Positions 1-7,439 of a DNA stretch of 50,037 bases are shown here, in pieces (position 1 is the stretch's first letter; each line of letters opens with the position of its first letter). The stretch covers positions 1 through 50,037 of the forward strand of contig NZ_PXYK01000038.1 of NCBI RefSeq assembly GCF_003012745.1. The letters are read 5' to 3'. This DNA is from Kumtagia ephedrae (GTDB lineage: Bacteria > Pseudomonadota > Alphaproteobacteria > Rhizobiales > Rhizobiaceae). Position numbers and translations under genes: made by a program. The notes beneath the pieces are model-generated. The model was not told where the DNA came from, ran no database searches, and saw only the letters and a list, made by a program, of their open reading frames with translations.

Positions 1-127
1 AATCAACGCGCCCGACCGGGCTGCGCAACCCCGACCAGCTCTACCCGGTCGGGCGCTCAACGTCGTGCACCAAAAGGGGGTCAAAATTGGACGCCGATCC
101 GGGGTCAGTTTTGCAAGCCGTTTGACA
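1..127. mobile_element. End of an IS21-family insertion sequence (partial)
   Basis: The first bases look like the non-coding tip of an IS21-type element. There are two staggered motifs of the form GGGGTCAAAATTGGACGCCG (from about 77) and GGGGTCAGTTTTGCAAGCCG (from about 102), and the stretch ends TTTGACA at 121-127. Read from the other strand this gives a terminus starting TGTCAAACGGCTTGCAAAAC, the TG...CA end expected of IS21 elements with multiple terminal repeats. No istA/istB coding sequence is inside the window. The assignment rests on recalled similarity of the tip only. Confidence 0.6.
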
Positions 128-416
128 GATGACGATGATCGTCCCTCACAAGGACTGCCTAGGGCTGGGTCGCGACCTTCCGTCAACGGTTAGTCAATGG
201 CGATTCAGGGGTGCCGAGCTGCCGGGCGGCTCATGGGCTGGAAGCGCTCGTTCTCGAACCACCGAGACGGGGCCGATGCCGGAATGGCAGCTCCTAGCCT
301 CAGAAGCCGACCTTCAAGCCGCTGCGAGTGTCGTCGTGAGCTGCATGAAACCTCTGCAATCCACAACGTGAGAGGCAGCGATCATAGTGACTGGCTGTCC
401 GGCGATTGCGGGATTA
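128..416. other. Gap between IS tip and esterase gene
   Basis: No convincing gene is visible. The short open frames here have unnatural composition and overlap each other. This is the downstream flank of the esterase gene and the insertion flank of the IS element. Confidence 0.5.
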
Positions 417-1736
417 CTAGCTCATCAAGCCCGCTGCCCGCAGGGCATCCTCAATGATTCTTTTCACTCCCGGCGCGGCGGCAGTCGTGCACTGAGAGGA
501 GGTAGCCGCATCGGCCGGCCTGGTCTGCGCCTCCTTGAGAGTTTGCTCTTGAGAGCGAGATGGCTGACGAAAGCCGACAAGCCGTTCGTGGCTTGAAGTC
601 GTGGACACGCTTCTTTCGCTATCCAGAATCCCCCAAAAGCGTGCGATCTCCCTTGTTGACGAGATTCCCACATCAAGCATGTAAGGTCCTGGAATCCCAA
701 GGCCATCGCCGATCGGCGTGCCATGTCCCATCTCTTGAAGCATGTTGATCTCGATCAATGGGTCCCCGGCACGATCGCACCAGGCCCTTCTTGCGAGCTT
801 ACCTATCCTCTGCGAACGTGTCGGCGTCCTCTCAAGCCCGTGAACGCCTCGCCACTGTGTCGCGATGGCCTCCGCATTGGAAGGCGAAACGGTGCGGTCC
901 GCCGTCCCATGCCAGATGGATACTTTCGGCCAACGCCCCCGGTGCTTCGCTGCACTCCGGACAGCACTTGGCAGATCTTGTTCAGATGGGCCGCCTTGCC
1001 CGCGCATGCGATCGAATGCCTCGGGCACCGTCGCCGCACTGCCGTAAGGAAGTCCGGCGATAATGGCACCACCAGAGAAGACCTCCGGATACGCTGCGAG
1101 CATGACCGCAGCCATTGCGCCTCCCGCCGAGAGCCCCGTGATGAAGATGCGATCTCGGTCGAAGCCATGGATGACAACCATCGCCTCTATCATCTGGCGG
1201 ATCGAGAGTGCTTCGCCAGCGTCCCGTCGGGCATCTGCAGGCTGGAACCAGTTGAAGCAGAGATTTGGATTATTGGATCGCTTCTGCTCGGGATAAAGCA
1301 AGCCAAAGCCTGCTTCAGCGGCGAGTTTGCTCCAGCCGGAGTGGTGATCGTAGGCGGTTGCAGTCTGGGTGCAGCCGTGCAGCACGATGACAAGCGGTGC
1401 GCCCTGGGGTAGATTCTGCGGAAGATGGTACATCGCCCTTAAGGTGCCGGGGTTGGAGCCGAAGCTGGTCAGCGCCTGGAGATGACCGGCCGCACCGCTA
1501 TAATCTTTGAGGGCAGTGTTCCGGGCCTGTAACGCGGCGAGCCGCGCGATTGTGTCTGAGAGTTTTCGCAATGGGGCTGTCCCTGTTGTGGCGCCCGGAA
1601 TTGGACGGCGGTCTTTCCAACGCACCTGGAGCAATATCGTTGCTGCACTGCACCATGGCAAGGGAGACAGCCGCACGGCTGCCGAGGGACGCGCCGGTTC
1701 GCCGCTTCCTCGTATAGCGATAGGCATCCCACTCAT
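417..1736 (-). CDS. PHB depolymerase family esterase
   Basis: An alpha/beta-hydrolase of the short-chain-length polyhydroxyalkanoate depolymerase/feruloyl esterase type, which cleaves ester bonds. The lipase box GLSAGG has its nucleophile at about Ser203. HGTAD puts the acid near Asp280 and EMGHG the histidine near His338, so the triad is complete. HGCTQ near residue 120 fits the oxyanion site. The family N-terminus (KLSDTIARL) only begins near residue 58, so the first 57 residues are an extension. A TTG at 1571 would give the usual length. However, an AAAGG lies 9 nt before the ATG at 1727 (residue 4), which supports the longer form. The C-terminus (VKRIIEDALRAAGLMS) is typical of the family. 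It is the last gene of a minus-strand run after the AI-2E permease. Confidence 0.82.
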   Translation of the reverse strand: MSGMPIAIRGSGEPARPSAAVRLSPLPWCSAATILLQVRWKDRRPIPGATTGTAPLRKLSDTIARLAALQARNTALKDYSGAAGHLQALTSFGSNPGTLRAMYHLPQNLPQGAPLVIVLHGCTQTATAYDHHSGWSKLAAEAGFGLLYPEQKRSNNPNLCFNWFQPADARRDAGEALSIRQMIEAMVVIHGFDRDRIFITGLSAGGAMAAVMLAAYPEVFSGGAIIAGLPYGSAATVPEAFDRMRGQGGPSEQDLPSAVRSAAKHRGRWPKVSIWHGTADRTVSPSNAEAIATQWRGVHGLERTPTRSQRIGKLARRAWCDRAGDPLIEINMLQEMGHGTPIGDGLGIPGPYMLDVGISSTREIARFWGILDSERSVSTTSSHERLVGFRQPSRSQEQTLKEAQTRPADAATSSQCTTAAAPGVKRIIEDALRAAGLMS

Positions 1737-1751
1737 CCTTTCGGCGCGTGC

Positions 1752-2801
1752 CTACGCTTCTCTGTCGGCCGCCTGCCATTCAAGAAACAGGCTGTATCCC
1801 ACCGCCAATAGCACCGGGCCGAGGAACACACCGATGAAGCCGAAGGCCAAAATGCCGCCTAGGAAGCCGAAGAAACTGAGCAGTACGGGCAAGCTGTTCG
1901 CTTGCGTTAGAAGATAAGGCCTTAACAGGTTGTCGATGCTGCTCACCAGCAGCAAACCCCAACCCGCAACGAAGATGCCCCAGCCGACCTCGCCCTGAAA
2001 GAACAACCATAGTGCGACAGACCCCCAGACCAGGGGAGGAGCGGCGGGCACGAAGGATAAAAGGAATGTGAGGAAGCCGAGCAGTAGGGTCTGAGGCACA
2101 CCTGCGATCCAGAACCCAAGCCCCGCCAGCAGTCCTTGCGCAATAGCCGTCCCGATCACGCCGTAAACCACCCCCGTGACTGTTGAGCCGGCAACCAAGA
2201 GCAGACGCCGTGCGCGAGTGCCACCGATCCGCTCGGAACTGCCGCGCACGGAAGCTGCCATCTGGCGGCCGTACCGATAAAAGAAGAACGCGATGAACAC
2301 GCTCAGTGCCAGTTCGAGGAGTCCGACGCCCAGAACCGCACCGCTGGCCACCGCGATGTCGGTCGCAGGACGTATCAGCTTCGTCAGCTCGACGAGGAAG
2401 GCGGGCGCATTGTAGGCCAGGCCCTGCCAGTAAAGTGCCAGGCGCTCACCTACGAACGGGATTTCGGCCACCCAGGCGGGCGGCGCAGGTGGGCCTTGTT
2501 CAAGCAGGTTGTTCACGGCCTGGGCCACGGTCGCCACACTATCGGCCAGTGTTGCCACCAAGATGGCAAACGGCGCCACAACAACAGCTGCTACAATCAG
2601 GGTCATGAGAAGCGCTGCCGGCGTCCTCCTTCCTCCTAGAAGTCGCTCCAACCAAGTGTAGATTGGCCAGGTGGAGAAGCAGAGCACCGCCGCCCAGATC
2701 AATGCGGAGAGGAATGGCCAGAGCACGACAATGCAGCCAATGCCTAAAAGCAAAAGTGCGCCAATTCCCAAAATCTGCTCGACTGATCTGTCAAACATCA
2801 T
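1752..2801 (-). CDS. AI-2E family transporter (UPF0118 membrane protein)
   Basis: A 349-residue integral membrane protein of the AI-2E exporter/PerM family. Two hydrophobic segments near residues 10-35, one near 60-85 and a cluster from about 150 to the end surround a soluble loop (about 85-150, with PAPPAWVAEIPFVGERLA). The family hallmark region with PAAPP and a later GPVLLA segment is present, and the length is normal. Members are proposed to move small solutes, autoinducer-2 or Na+/H+, and the substrate cannot be told from sequence. It ends 15 bp before the start of the esterase gene, so the two may be cotranscribed. Confidence 0.88.
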   Translation of the reverse strand: MMFDRSVEQILGIGALLLLGIGCIVVLWPFLSALIWAAVLCFSTWPIYTWLERLLGGRRTPAALLMTLIVAAVVVAPFAILVATLADSVATVAQAVNNLLEQGPPAPPAWVAEIPFVGERLALYWQGLAYNAPAFLVELTKLIRPATDIAVASGAVLGVGLLELALSVFIAFFFYRYGRQMAASVRGSSERIGGTRARRLLLVAGSTVTGVVYGVIGTAIAQGLLAGLGFWIAGVPQTLLLGFLTFLLSFVPAAPPLVWGSVALWLFFQGEVGWGIFVAGWGLLLVSSIDNLLRPYLLTQANSLPVLLSFFGFLGGILAFGFIGVFLGPVLLAVGYSLFLEWQAADREA

Positions 2802-2972
2802 GCGCCGTGCAGCCCTTATCCGGTCCTTGGCAGGGGCAAAATCCTTCCCAAGAATGCGGCCCTTGAACCTACCAAGCTACACGGCGCACCCGCCATGCTC
2901 TCGGTCTTCGACGGCTAACTGAGCCGTTGGTTAGATGACGCGATCAGTGATAGCCAGCGCCGAGATCTGTGA

Positions 2973-3830
2973 CTATCTCTCCCGCGCGACATGTGCGGTC
3001 ACGTCCATGGCAATGAAATCCTCCGGCAGGCCGACATAGCCCCCGATGATCGGCATGATCTGTCGATTGCTGCGAGCCACCACTATCGGAACGAGATTAG
3101 CGTTCCCCACTCGGCGGTGTGTCGGGTCGAAGGCGATCCACCCCGAACCAGGGAGATAAATTTCGGCCCACGCATGAGTCGCGCCCTGCGTACCCGGAGA
3201 TGCGTGGGGATCGAAGAGGTAGCCTGAGACTGCTCGAGCCCCGAGGCCGAGATGACGAACAGCCTCGATGAAGAGCGCGGCGATGTCGCGACAGGAGCCA
3301 CTGGCAAGAGAAAGTGTCTCGAGTGGCGTCTGCGTACCCTCCTCGTCGCGAGTCCGGTAAGCCACTGCATCGAGCATGCCGGCATTGATATCCTTCAGCA
3401 GAGACAACGTATCTGTCGACGCGCCGCGAATGAAGCCCCGCGCCCACGCTCCCAGTCTGTCTTCCGGGTCCGCGTGTTCAAAGACAACGAGGGTGCCAAG
3501 AGCGGCGAGGTCGTCGGGTGAGTATTCGAACGGAAACGAATGTGCTTCTGGTGCGATCCGGAAAATCGGCCATTCCGCCGCCGATTGCCGGACAGTCAGA
3601 TCATTGATTATCTCGAGTTCGGCCGTGGGATGCGAGAACGTCGCAGTCGCGATCAGATTGCCGAAAACATCTTGTGTCCAGTCCAACTCCGCCTTGGGCG
3701 AGCAGCTGAGCGAACTCGCCAGCACCACGATGTCGTGGCTGCCGCGTGGCCTGAGCATGATACGGTGGGGCTGGAGCACGACGGGACGTGAGTAGCGATA
3801 CGTCGTCTTGTGATGGACTGTCAGCTTCAT
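2973..3830 (-). CDS. Transglutaminase-like cysteine protease family protein
   Basis: A 285-residue protein with the bacterial transglutaminase-like N-terminal domain (residues 1-90, starting MKLTVHHKTTYRYSRPV) followed by the papain-like transglutaminase core. The triad is visible: Cys180 in SGSCRD, His219 in THAWAE and Asp235 in FDPTHR. Proteins of this type usually act as peptidases or amidases, and many lie beside circularly permuted ATP-grasp genes. No such partner is present here. No signal peptide is seen, so it is probably cytoplasmic. It follows the small membrane gene by 13 bp on the same strand. Confidence 0.88.
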   Translation of the reverse strand: MKLTVHHKTTYRYSRPVVLQPHRIMLRPRGSHDIVVLASSLSCSPKAELDWTQDVFGNLIATATFSHPTAELEIINDLTVRQSAAEWPIFRIAPEAHSFPFEYSPDDLAALGTLVVFEHADPEDRLGAWARGFIRGASTDTLSLLKDINAGMLDAVAYRTRDEEGTQTPLETLSLASGSCRDIAALFIEAVRHLGLGARAVSGYLFDPHASPGTQGATHAWAEIYLPGSGWIAFDPTHRRVGNANLVPIVVARSNRQIMPIIGGYVGLPEDFIAMDVTAHVARER

Positions 3831-3843
3831 CGATGCGGTCCCA

Positions 3844-4125
3844 TCACCGTGTGCTTCGCTTATTGAACTCTTTCACATAGGCAACGTCGTGACGATGCCT
3901 CCGGACCCGTCTGAGGATGAAGCCGCCACAGAAGGCGACAACACTCCCAGTGACAAGGAAAGTGGGGTGATCCGGAAAACTGAAGCCGTAGAAGCGACCG
4001 ATGATCCAGAGAGACGCTCCGAGCAGAACCACCGCGATGAGGCCGTAGAGCAGAGACGACCCCTGAGGCGTTGGTGCATATTTTTCGGCGGCGTTCCGGG
4101 AATCCGTGCGGCGCTGTTTGCTCAT
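3844..4125 (-). CDS. Small two-helix membrane protein, hypothetical
   Basis: A 93-residue protein with a polar, basic N-terminus (MSKQRRTDSRNAAEKY), two hydrophobic segments near residues 24-45 and 54-71, and a basic tail (LRRVRRHRHDVAYVKEF). The positive charges predict both ends in the cytoplasm. I do not recognise a family with certainty. It is the first gene of the run that continues into the transglutaminase-like protein, only 13 bp away, so it may be cotranscribed with it. Confidence 0.6.
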   Translation of the reverse strand: MSKQRRTDSRNAAEKYAPTPQGSSLLYGLIAVVLLGASLWIIGRFYGFSFPDHPTFLVTGSVVAFCGGFILRRVRRHRHDVAYVKEFNKRSTR

Positions 4126-4258
4126 AAAATTCCCTTACCGTGGAGCTGACATCCAAAAGGCGGTGGCACTCAAAGTTCGCTAGGCATTTTCTTCTGCAGA
4201 GCGAAACTGATCAGGGATTCGCGGTAAATCGAGAGGCTTTGATGGGATCCAGCCTTCG

Positions 4259-4561
4259 CTAGTGAATCGTCCCTTTGTCGTTCGCGGGATGGAGGAGGTT
4301 TAGGACCTCCGTGATCTCCTCGGCATCGTTCCTCTGCATCTCTGTGGTCAGTCGGTCGCCAATCTCGGCAGATTTGTCGGTAAACGTGTCGAATACCATC
4401 CGTGTCCCGTTGTCTTGGATCCGCAAGGCGTAGCGGATCTCCAGAGGCTTAAACCGTGCATGACAACACCTTGGGTTGGTTTTGGGCGACTGGCGAGTCT
4501 TGCTACCACCTGCGTTCCTGGCGGAGTGCCTTCTCGACGCTGTTTTGATCTTCGCCATCAT
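4259..4561 (-). CDS. Hypothetical small protein
   Basis: The last 60 or so residues (RYALRIQDNGTRMVFDTFTD and onward to LLHPANDKGTIH) have normal protein composition, alternating hydrophobic and charged residues that suggest a beta strand followed by helices. The first 35 residues (SARNAGGSKTRQSPKTNP) look like out-of-frame reading, because another frame of the same strand ends at 4503 with a better-looking tail (RPDDGEDQNSVEKALRQ). The true start is therefore probably internal or the gene has been disrupted upstream. No function is suggested. Confidence 0.35.
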   Translation of the reverse strand: MMAKIKTASRRHSARNAGGSKTRQSPKTNPRCCHARFKPLEIRYALRIQDNGTRMVFDTFTDKSAEIGDRLTTEMQRNDAEEITEVLNLLHPANDKGTIH

Positions 4562-4617
4562 CCGGGCGATTTAGCGTCACGGTGCAGCGAATGAGCTGAT
4601 TCCAGTCCGGTCCGTGA

Positions 4618-4992
4618 TCAAATATTGCCGTCTTTCCCGATCTCACGCTTCCGCCGCGTGCCGTTCGCGTCGTTATCGGTCCGCTGCAAGGTCTCCATCC
4701 GAGGGGTTTTCCCAATTGCTCCGCCTTCATTATCCCAACGTTCAAGCGCTTTCCGCTTTGCACGAGCCGAGCCTGTTCGAGTTTCGCAACCAACATCGAA
4801 GCCGGCATTTGCGGCCTCTCCGGATATCGCGTCCTCCAGATCGGCATCCGAGATATCCAGCTCAGGAAACATCGTTCGGATTGCGCCCAGAGCCTCAGTT
4901 CCGGCAAACGGCGCCGCATCACTCTGACAATGGTGCAGGAAGGTAGCGATGGCTGCACGAACGTGCGCCGGAATGGCGCGCTTTATTGGCAT
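4618..4992 (-). CDS. Hypothetical small protein, possibly frameshifted
   Basis: The first 65 residues (MPIKRAIPAHVRAAIATFLH, then AIRTMFPELDISDADLEDAI) look like a compact helical rhizobial small protein of unknown function. After residue 70 the composition changes. A second motif, RKALERWDNEGGA, resembles the RxALxRWExEGG motif seen at the start of other small rhizobial proteins. Two short genes may have become fused, or a frameshift lies between them. It shares its strand with the 37-codon membrane gene just upstream. Confidence 0.4.
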   Translation of the reverse strand: MPIKRAIPAHVRAAIATFLHHCQSDAAPFAGTEALGAIRTMFPELDISDADLEDAISGEAANAGFDVGCETRTGSARAKRKALERWDNEGGAIGKTPRMETLQRTDNDANGTRRKREIGKDGNI

Positions 4993-4999
4993 AGGAGCG

Positions 5000-5113
5000 C
5001 TACCAGGTCATTCCATTGCCGACCAGATACACAAGGTAGCCAAGGATAGCTATTGTGCCAAACAGCAGGAGCCAAGACGAGGGCTGCTCGTTCATGCGCT
5101 GAATGAATTTCAT
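5000..5113 (-). CDS. 37-aa single-helix membrane protein
   Basis: A short reading frame starting ATG AAA TTC ATT CAG and ending TAG. The product begins MKFIQRMNEQ, then has one hydrophobic segment (SSWLLLFGTIAILGYLVYLV) and ends NGMTW. This is the layout of a small bitopic membrane protein with its N-terminus inside. A weak AGAAAG lies about 9 nt before the start. It sits 8 bp upstream of the 4618-4992 frame on the same strand. Function unknown. The coherent transmembrane pattern is the only support. Confidence 0.45.
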   Translation of the reverse strand: MKFIQRMNEQPSSWLLLFGTIAILGYLVYLVGNGMTW

Positions 5114-5569
5114 CTGAGTGCTTTCTGCGCTGATAGCGCGCCCCGCCGGCGTACACACGGAAAGGGTGGGGACATCTCACCAACACGTGGGGCAGCAAAA
5201 GGTTCCGCCATGGGAGCAAGGCTTGGCGCAGACGACGTGGCAGTGCTGCTCGCCGTTTGTTGACCCTGGTCGAAGTTGGAACAGACCGCCACCGCTGCTT
5301 CGCAACCCGGAGCGGCGGTTCTGTTGTCGCTCAGTCAGTTGCCGTTCCACATCCTCGTGCGGGAACGTCATGCGCGCCTGGGTCGCTCCAGACTTTCGCG
5401 GCGGCGCGAGGCTTTTCCGACATCGATCTGACTCGCGCAGGATTTAGTATGGTGTTGGCATGCACGGGGCGTGATAGGGTGTATTCGTCGAGTTCGTCTT
5501 TCCGGCTCGGCGGCGTTCCTGCCGAGTGATGGCTCGCTCCGTGAGTCTCCGGCCCTTGAGGGCCTCTTC
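5114..5569. other. Intergenic region upstream of the HWE kinase
   Basis: No firm gene is seen. A minus-strand frame at 5177-5371 (start MTFPHEDVERQLTERQQN, Cys-rich end GTFCCPTCW) has a plausible beginning and end but no recognisable family and an odd middle. I would not call it without homologues. The stretch must hold the promoter of the kinase gene and of the minus-strand small genes. Confidence 0.35.
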
Positions 5570-6622
5570 ATGCCAAAGACACCGACTGTGCATTTCGAGG
5601 CGGCGAGCACGCTTGCCGTTGTGGTATCGTCGAACGAACCGCTGCTTTTCCTGTCCGACGACCAGAAGGTCATTGCGGCGAGCGCATCGTTCTGTCGCGC
5701 CTTCGAGGTCGACCCAGCGACTGTTCCCGGTAAACGCCTCAGCGAACTTGGCAACGGCGAATGGGCGATGCCCAAGCTTGCGTCACTGCTCAAGGCTACC
5801 GTCTCAGGAAGTGCGCAGATCGAAGCTTACGAGATCGACTTCAAGCGGCCAAAGCAGAAAACACGGAACCTGGTCGTCAACGCTCGCACGCTCGACGACG
5901 GCGACACGGATCACATTCGCCTCCTGCTGGCCGTCACCGACGTGACGGACGCGCGCGCCGAGGCTCGACTGAAAGATGATCTCATTCGCGATAAAGCGAT
6001 CCTGTTGCAGGAGGTCCAGCATCGGGTGGCAAATAGCCTGCAGATCATTGCAAGCGTTCTCATGCAGAGCGCACGTCGGGTGCAGTCGGAAGAAGCGCGC
6101 GGGCATCTCCACAACGCCCATCACCGCGTCATGTCGATTGCAGCCCTGCAGAAGCAACTCTCGACGTCCAACAGCGGCACCGTCGAACTTCGTACCTATT
6201 TGACTCAGCTTTGCCAAAGTCTTGGCGCGTCTATGATAGCGGACCCTAATCGGCTCTCGATTCAGGTGACGGTCGACAACAGCGCAGTGGAAGCGGACGT
6301 TTCCGTCAGCTTGGGGCTTATCGTGACCGAGCTTGTCATCAACGCCCTCAAGCACGCGTTCCCCGATGAGCGAACCGGCACCATCGTGATCGACTATCGA
6401 TCGTCCGGCAATGACTGGGCCCTTTCGGTTACCGACAACGGCATCGGCATCCCTGCGGGTAATGATGCACCAAAGGCGGGACTAGGGACTGGCATTGTGG
6501 AGGCTCTTGCAAAGAACCTAAAGGGCGGAATCCAAGTGAGTGATGCGGGCCCCGGCACGGCCGTCAAAATCAGCCACCAGGAAAACGCCGGCGTTCGAAC
6601 CGACAGTTCTACGGTCGCATAG
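5570..6622 (+). CDS. Sensor histidine kinase, PAS + HWE/HisKA_2 type
   Basis: A 350-residue soluble kinase. Residues about 15-130 form a PAS-like sensor (EPLLFLSDDQKVIAASASFC, ending LLLAVTDVTDAR). The HisKA_2 phospho-acceptor follows, with EVQHRVANSLQIIASVL placing the phosphorylated His near residue 151. The HATPase domain shows N (VTELVINALKHAF), DNGIGIP and GLGTGIVEAL boxes. I start it at the ATG at 5570 (MPKTPTVHF), since the upstream 33 codons have poor composition. Such kinases usually phosphorylate a nearby response regulator, often in light or general stress signalling. The regulator expected just downstream is reduced to an 18-codon stub. Confidence 0.88.
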   Translation: MPKTPTVHFEAASTLAVVVSSNEPLLFLSDDQKVIAASASFCRAFEVDPATVPGKRLSELGNGEWAMPKLASLLKATVSGSAQIEAYEIDFKRPKQKTRNLVVNARTLDDGDTDHIRLLLAVTDVTDARAEARLKDDLIRDKAILLQEVQHRVANSLQIIASVLMQSARRVQSEEARGHLHNAHHRVMSIAALQKQLSTSNSGTVELRTYLTQLCQSLGASMIADPNRLSIQVTVDNSAVEADVSVSLGLIVTELVINALKHAFPDERTGTIVIDYRSSGNDWALSVTDNGIGIPAGNDAPKAGLGTGIVEALAKNLKGGIQVSDAGPGTAVKISHQENAGVRTDSSTVA

Positions 6623-6684
6623 GAACAATTGCCTCCGAATATCTACACCTTGGCACGGAAACGCCGCCCTTACCCGAGTGAGCC

Positions 6685-6741
6685 ATGAATAACAGCATAG
6701 CAGTCGTCCTGGTTGTCGAAGACAGCTCGATCTTCGGATAA
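6685..6741 (+). pseudogene. Truncated response-regulator start (18 codons)
   Basis: A frame 62 bp after the kinase reads MNNSIAVVLVVEDSSIFG and then TAA. VVLVVED is the first strand and acidic pocket of a receiver domain, so this is the very beginning of a response-regulator gene cut off within 18 codons. No continuation is found in other frames downstream. The rest was probably lost in a deletion or rearrangement next to repeat copy 1. Confidence 0.6.
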
Positions 6742-6944
6742 GCGGATAAGCCCTCCACCGCGGAGGTTTATTGCTCAGAGGAATGCCAGCGTAGCCGGAG
6801 CAGGAGCCTGGCGCCCGGTCGGCGACGATGTTCGGAAATCGCGCAACACGACTCCGAGATGTCAGCTTTCAGAAACCGCAGGATCACCGCTACGACCGAT
6901 ATATCGGGCGCATAACGGCCATTCAAAAGCAAAACTCGACCCAA

Positions 6945-7140
6945 CGACCGTAAGCGATTCGAACTTTTTCACCGCCACATATCGCCGTTTATATGCTTTT
7001 TTCACACCCAGGCCATTTCCCGCTCTTCACATGGGCGTAGTTTCGGCGGCCATAGCGTACTGCAGAGGGTAATCGGCGGTATCTGGCGCGCCGTATCAGG
7101 TGAAGATGATAAATACATCTACGCTATAGCCCTCTAAATT
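6945..7140 (+). repeat. Intergenic repeat, copy 1 of 3 (about 196 bp)
   Basis: This copy begins CGACCGTAAGCGATTCGAAC and ends TCTACGCTATAGCCCTCTAA. The same ends, in the same orientation, bound copies at 20999-21200 and 47133-47327. Both edges (about 30 bp left and 55 bp right) are strongly conserved; the middle is divergent apart from short blocks such as CGGCGG and GGCGCGCC. No terminal inverted repeat or obvious target duplication is seen. Its right end lies 23 bp from the outer-membrane protein fragment. Confidence 0.8.
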
Positions 7141-7163
7141 AAGCGAGGAAGATCGGTCGTAAC

Positions 7164-7439
7164 TCACTGAAATAAAGCATCGACGTCGATGGGCGGCGCG
7201 CCGAACTGCGCGACCGTTCCTATGATCCCTGCCATCCAGACATAGGGCGCGACGGCAAAGGTCCAGCCGCTTTCCGGCGGCAATTCGGGCGGCACTTCCG
7301 GCAGGGCCGGGTCGGCGCGAGGGCCGAACTCGCCCACATCGCAACCGATATTGCCACAAATGGCGTCAAAACCCTGATCATCACTTTCCTCCCTGAGCGT
7401 TACGCGCCGCGGCGGGCACAAACTTTGGTCGCACATCAA
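7164..7439 (-). pseudogene. Fragment of an outer-membrane beta-barrel protein gene
   Basis: The last 36 residues of this frame (GWTFAVAPYVWMAGIIGTVA, then FGAPPIDVDALFQ, stop) align with the mature N-terminus of the full-length protein encoded at 19849-20661 (EWTFSVAPYLWGAGLEGDVG, then FGREPINVDLSFDD). The match stops at the point where the full protein continues for some 200 residues. The upstream part has no signal peptide and odd composition. Both ends of the gene are therefore missing, and the break on one side lies within about 25 bp of repeat copy 1. Confidence 0.7.

Noticed and set aside
6713-7072. 119-codon plus-strand frame across the repeat
   Set aside because: It overlaps the receiver stub and repeat copy 1, has no family and an unnatural composition.
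6945-7140. Possible tRNA-like element in the repeat (GTTCGAATC on the minus strand resembles a T-loop)
   Set aside because: No matching acceptor, D or anticodon stems can be drawn around it, and only that short motif fits.
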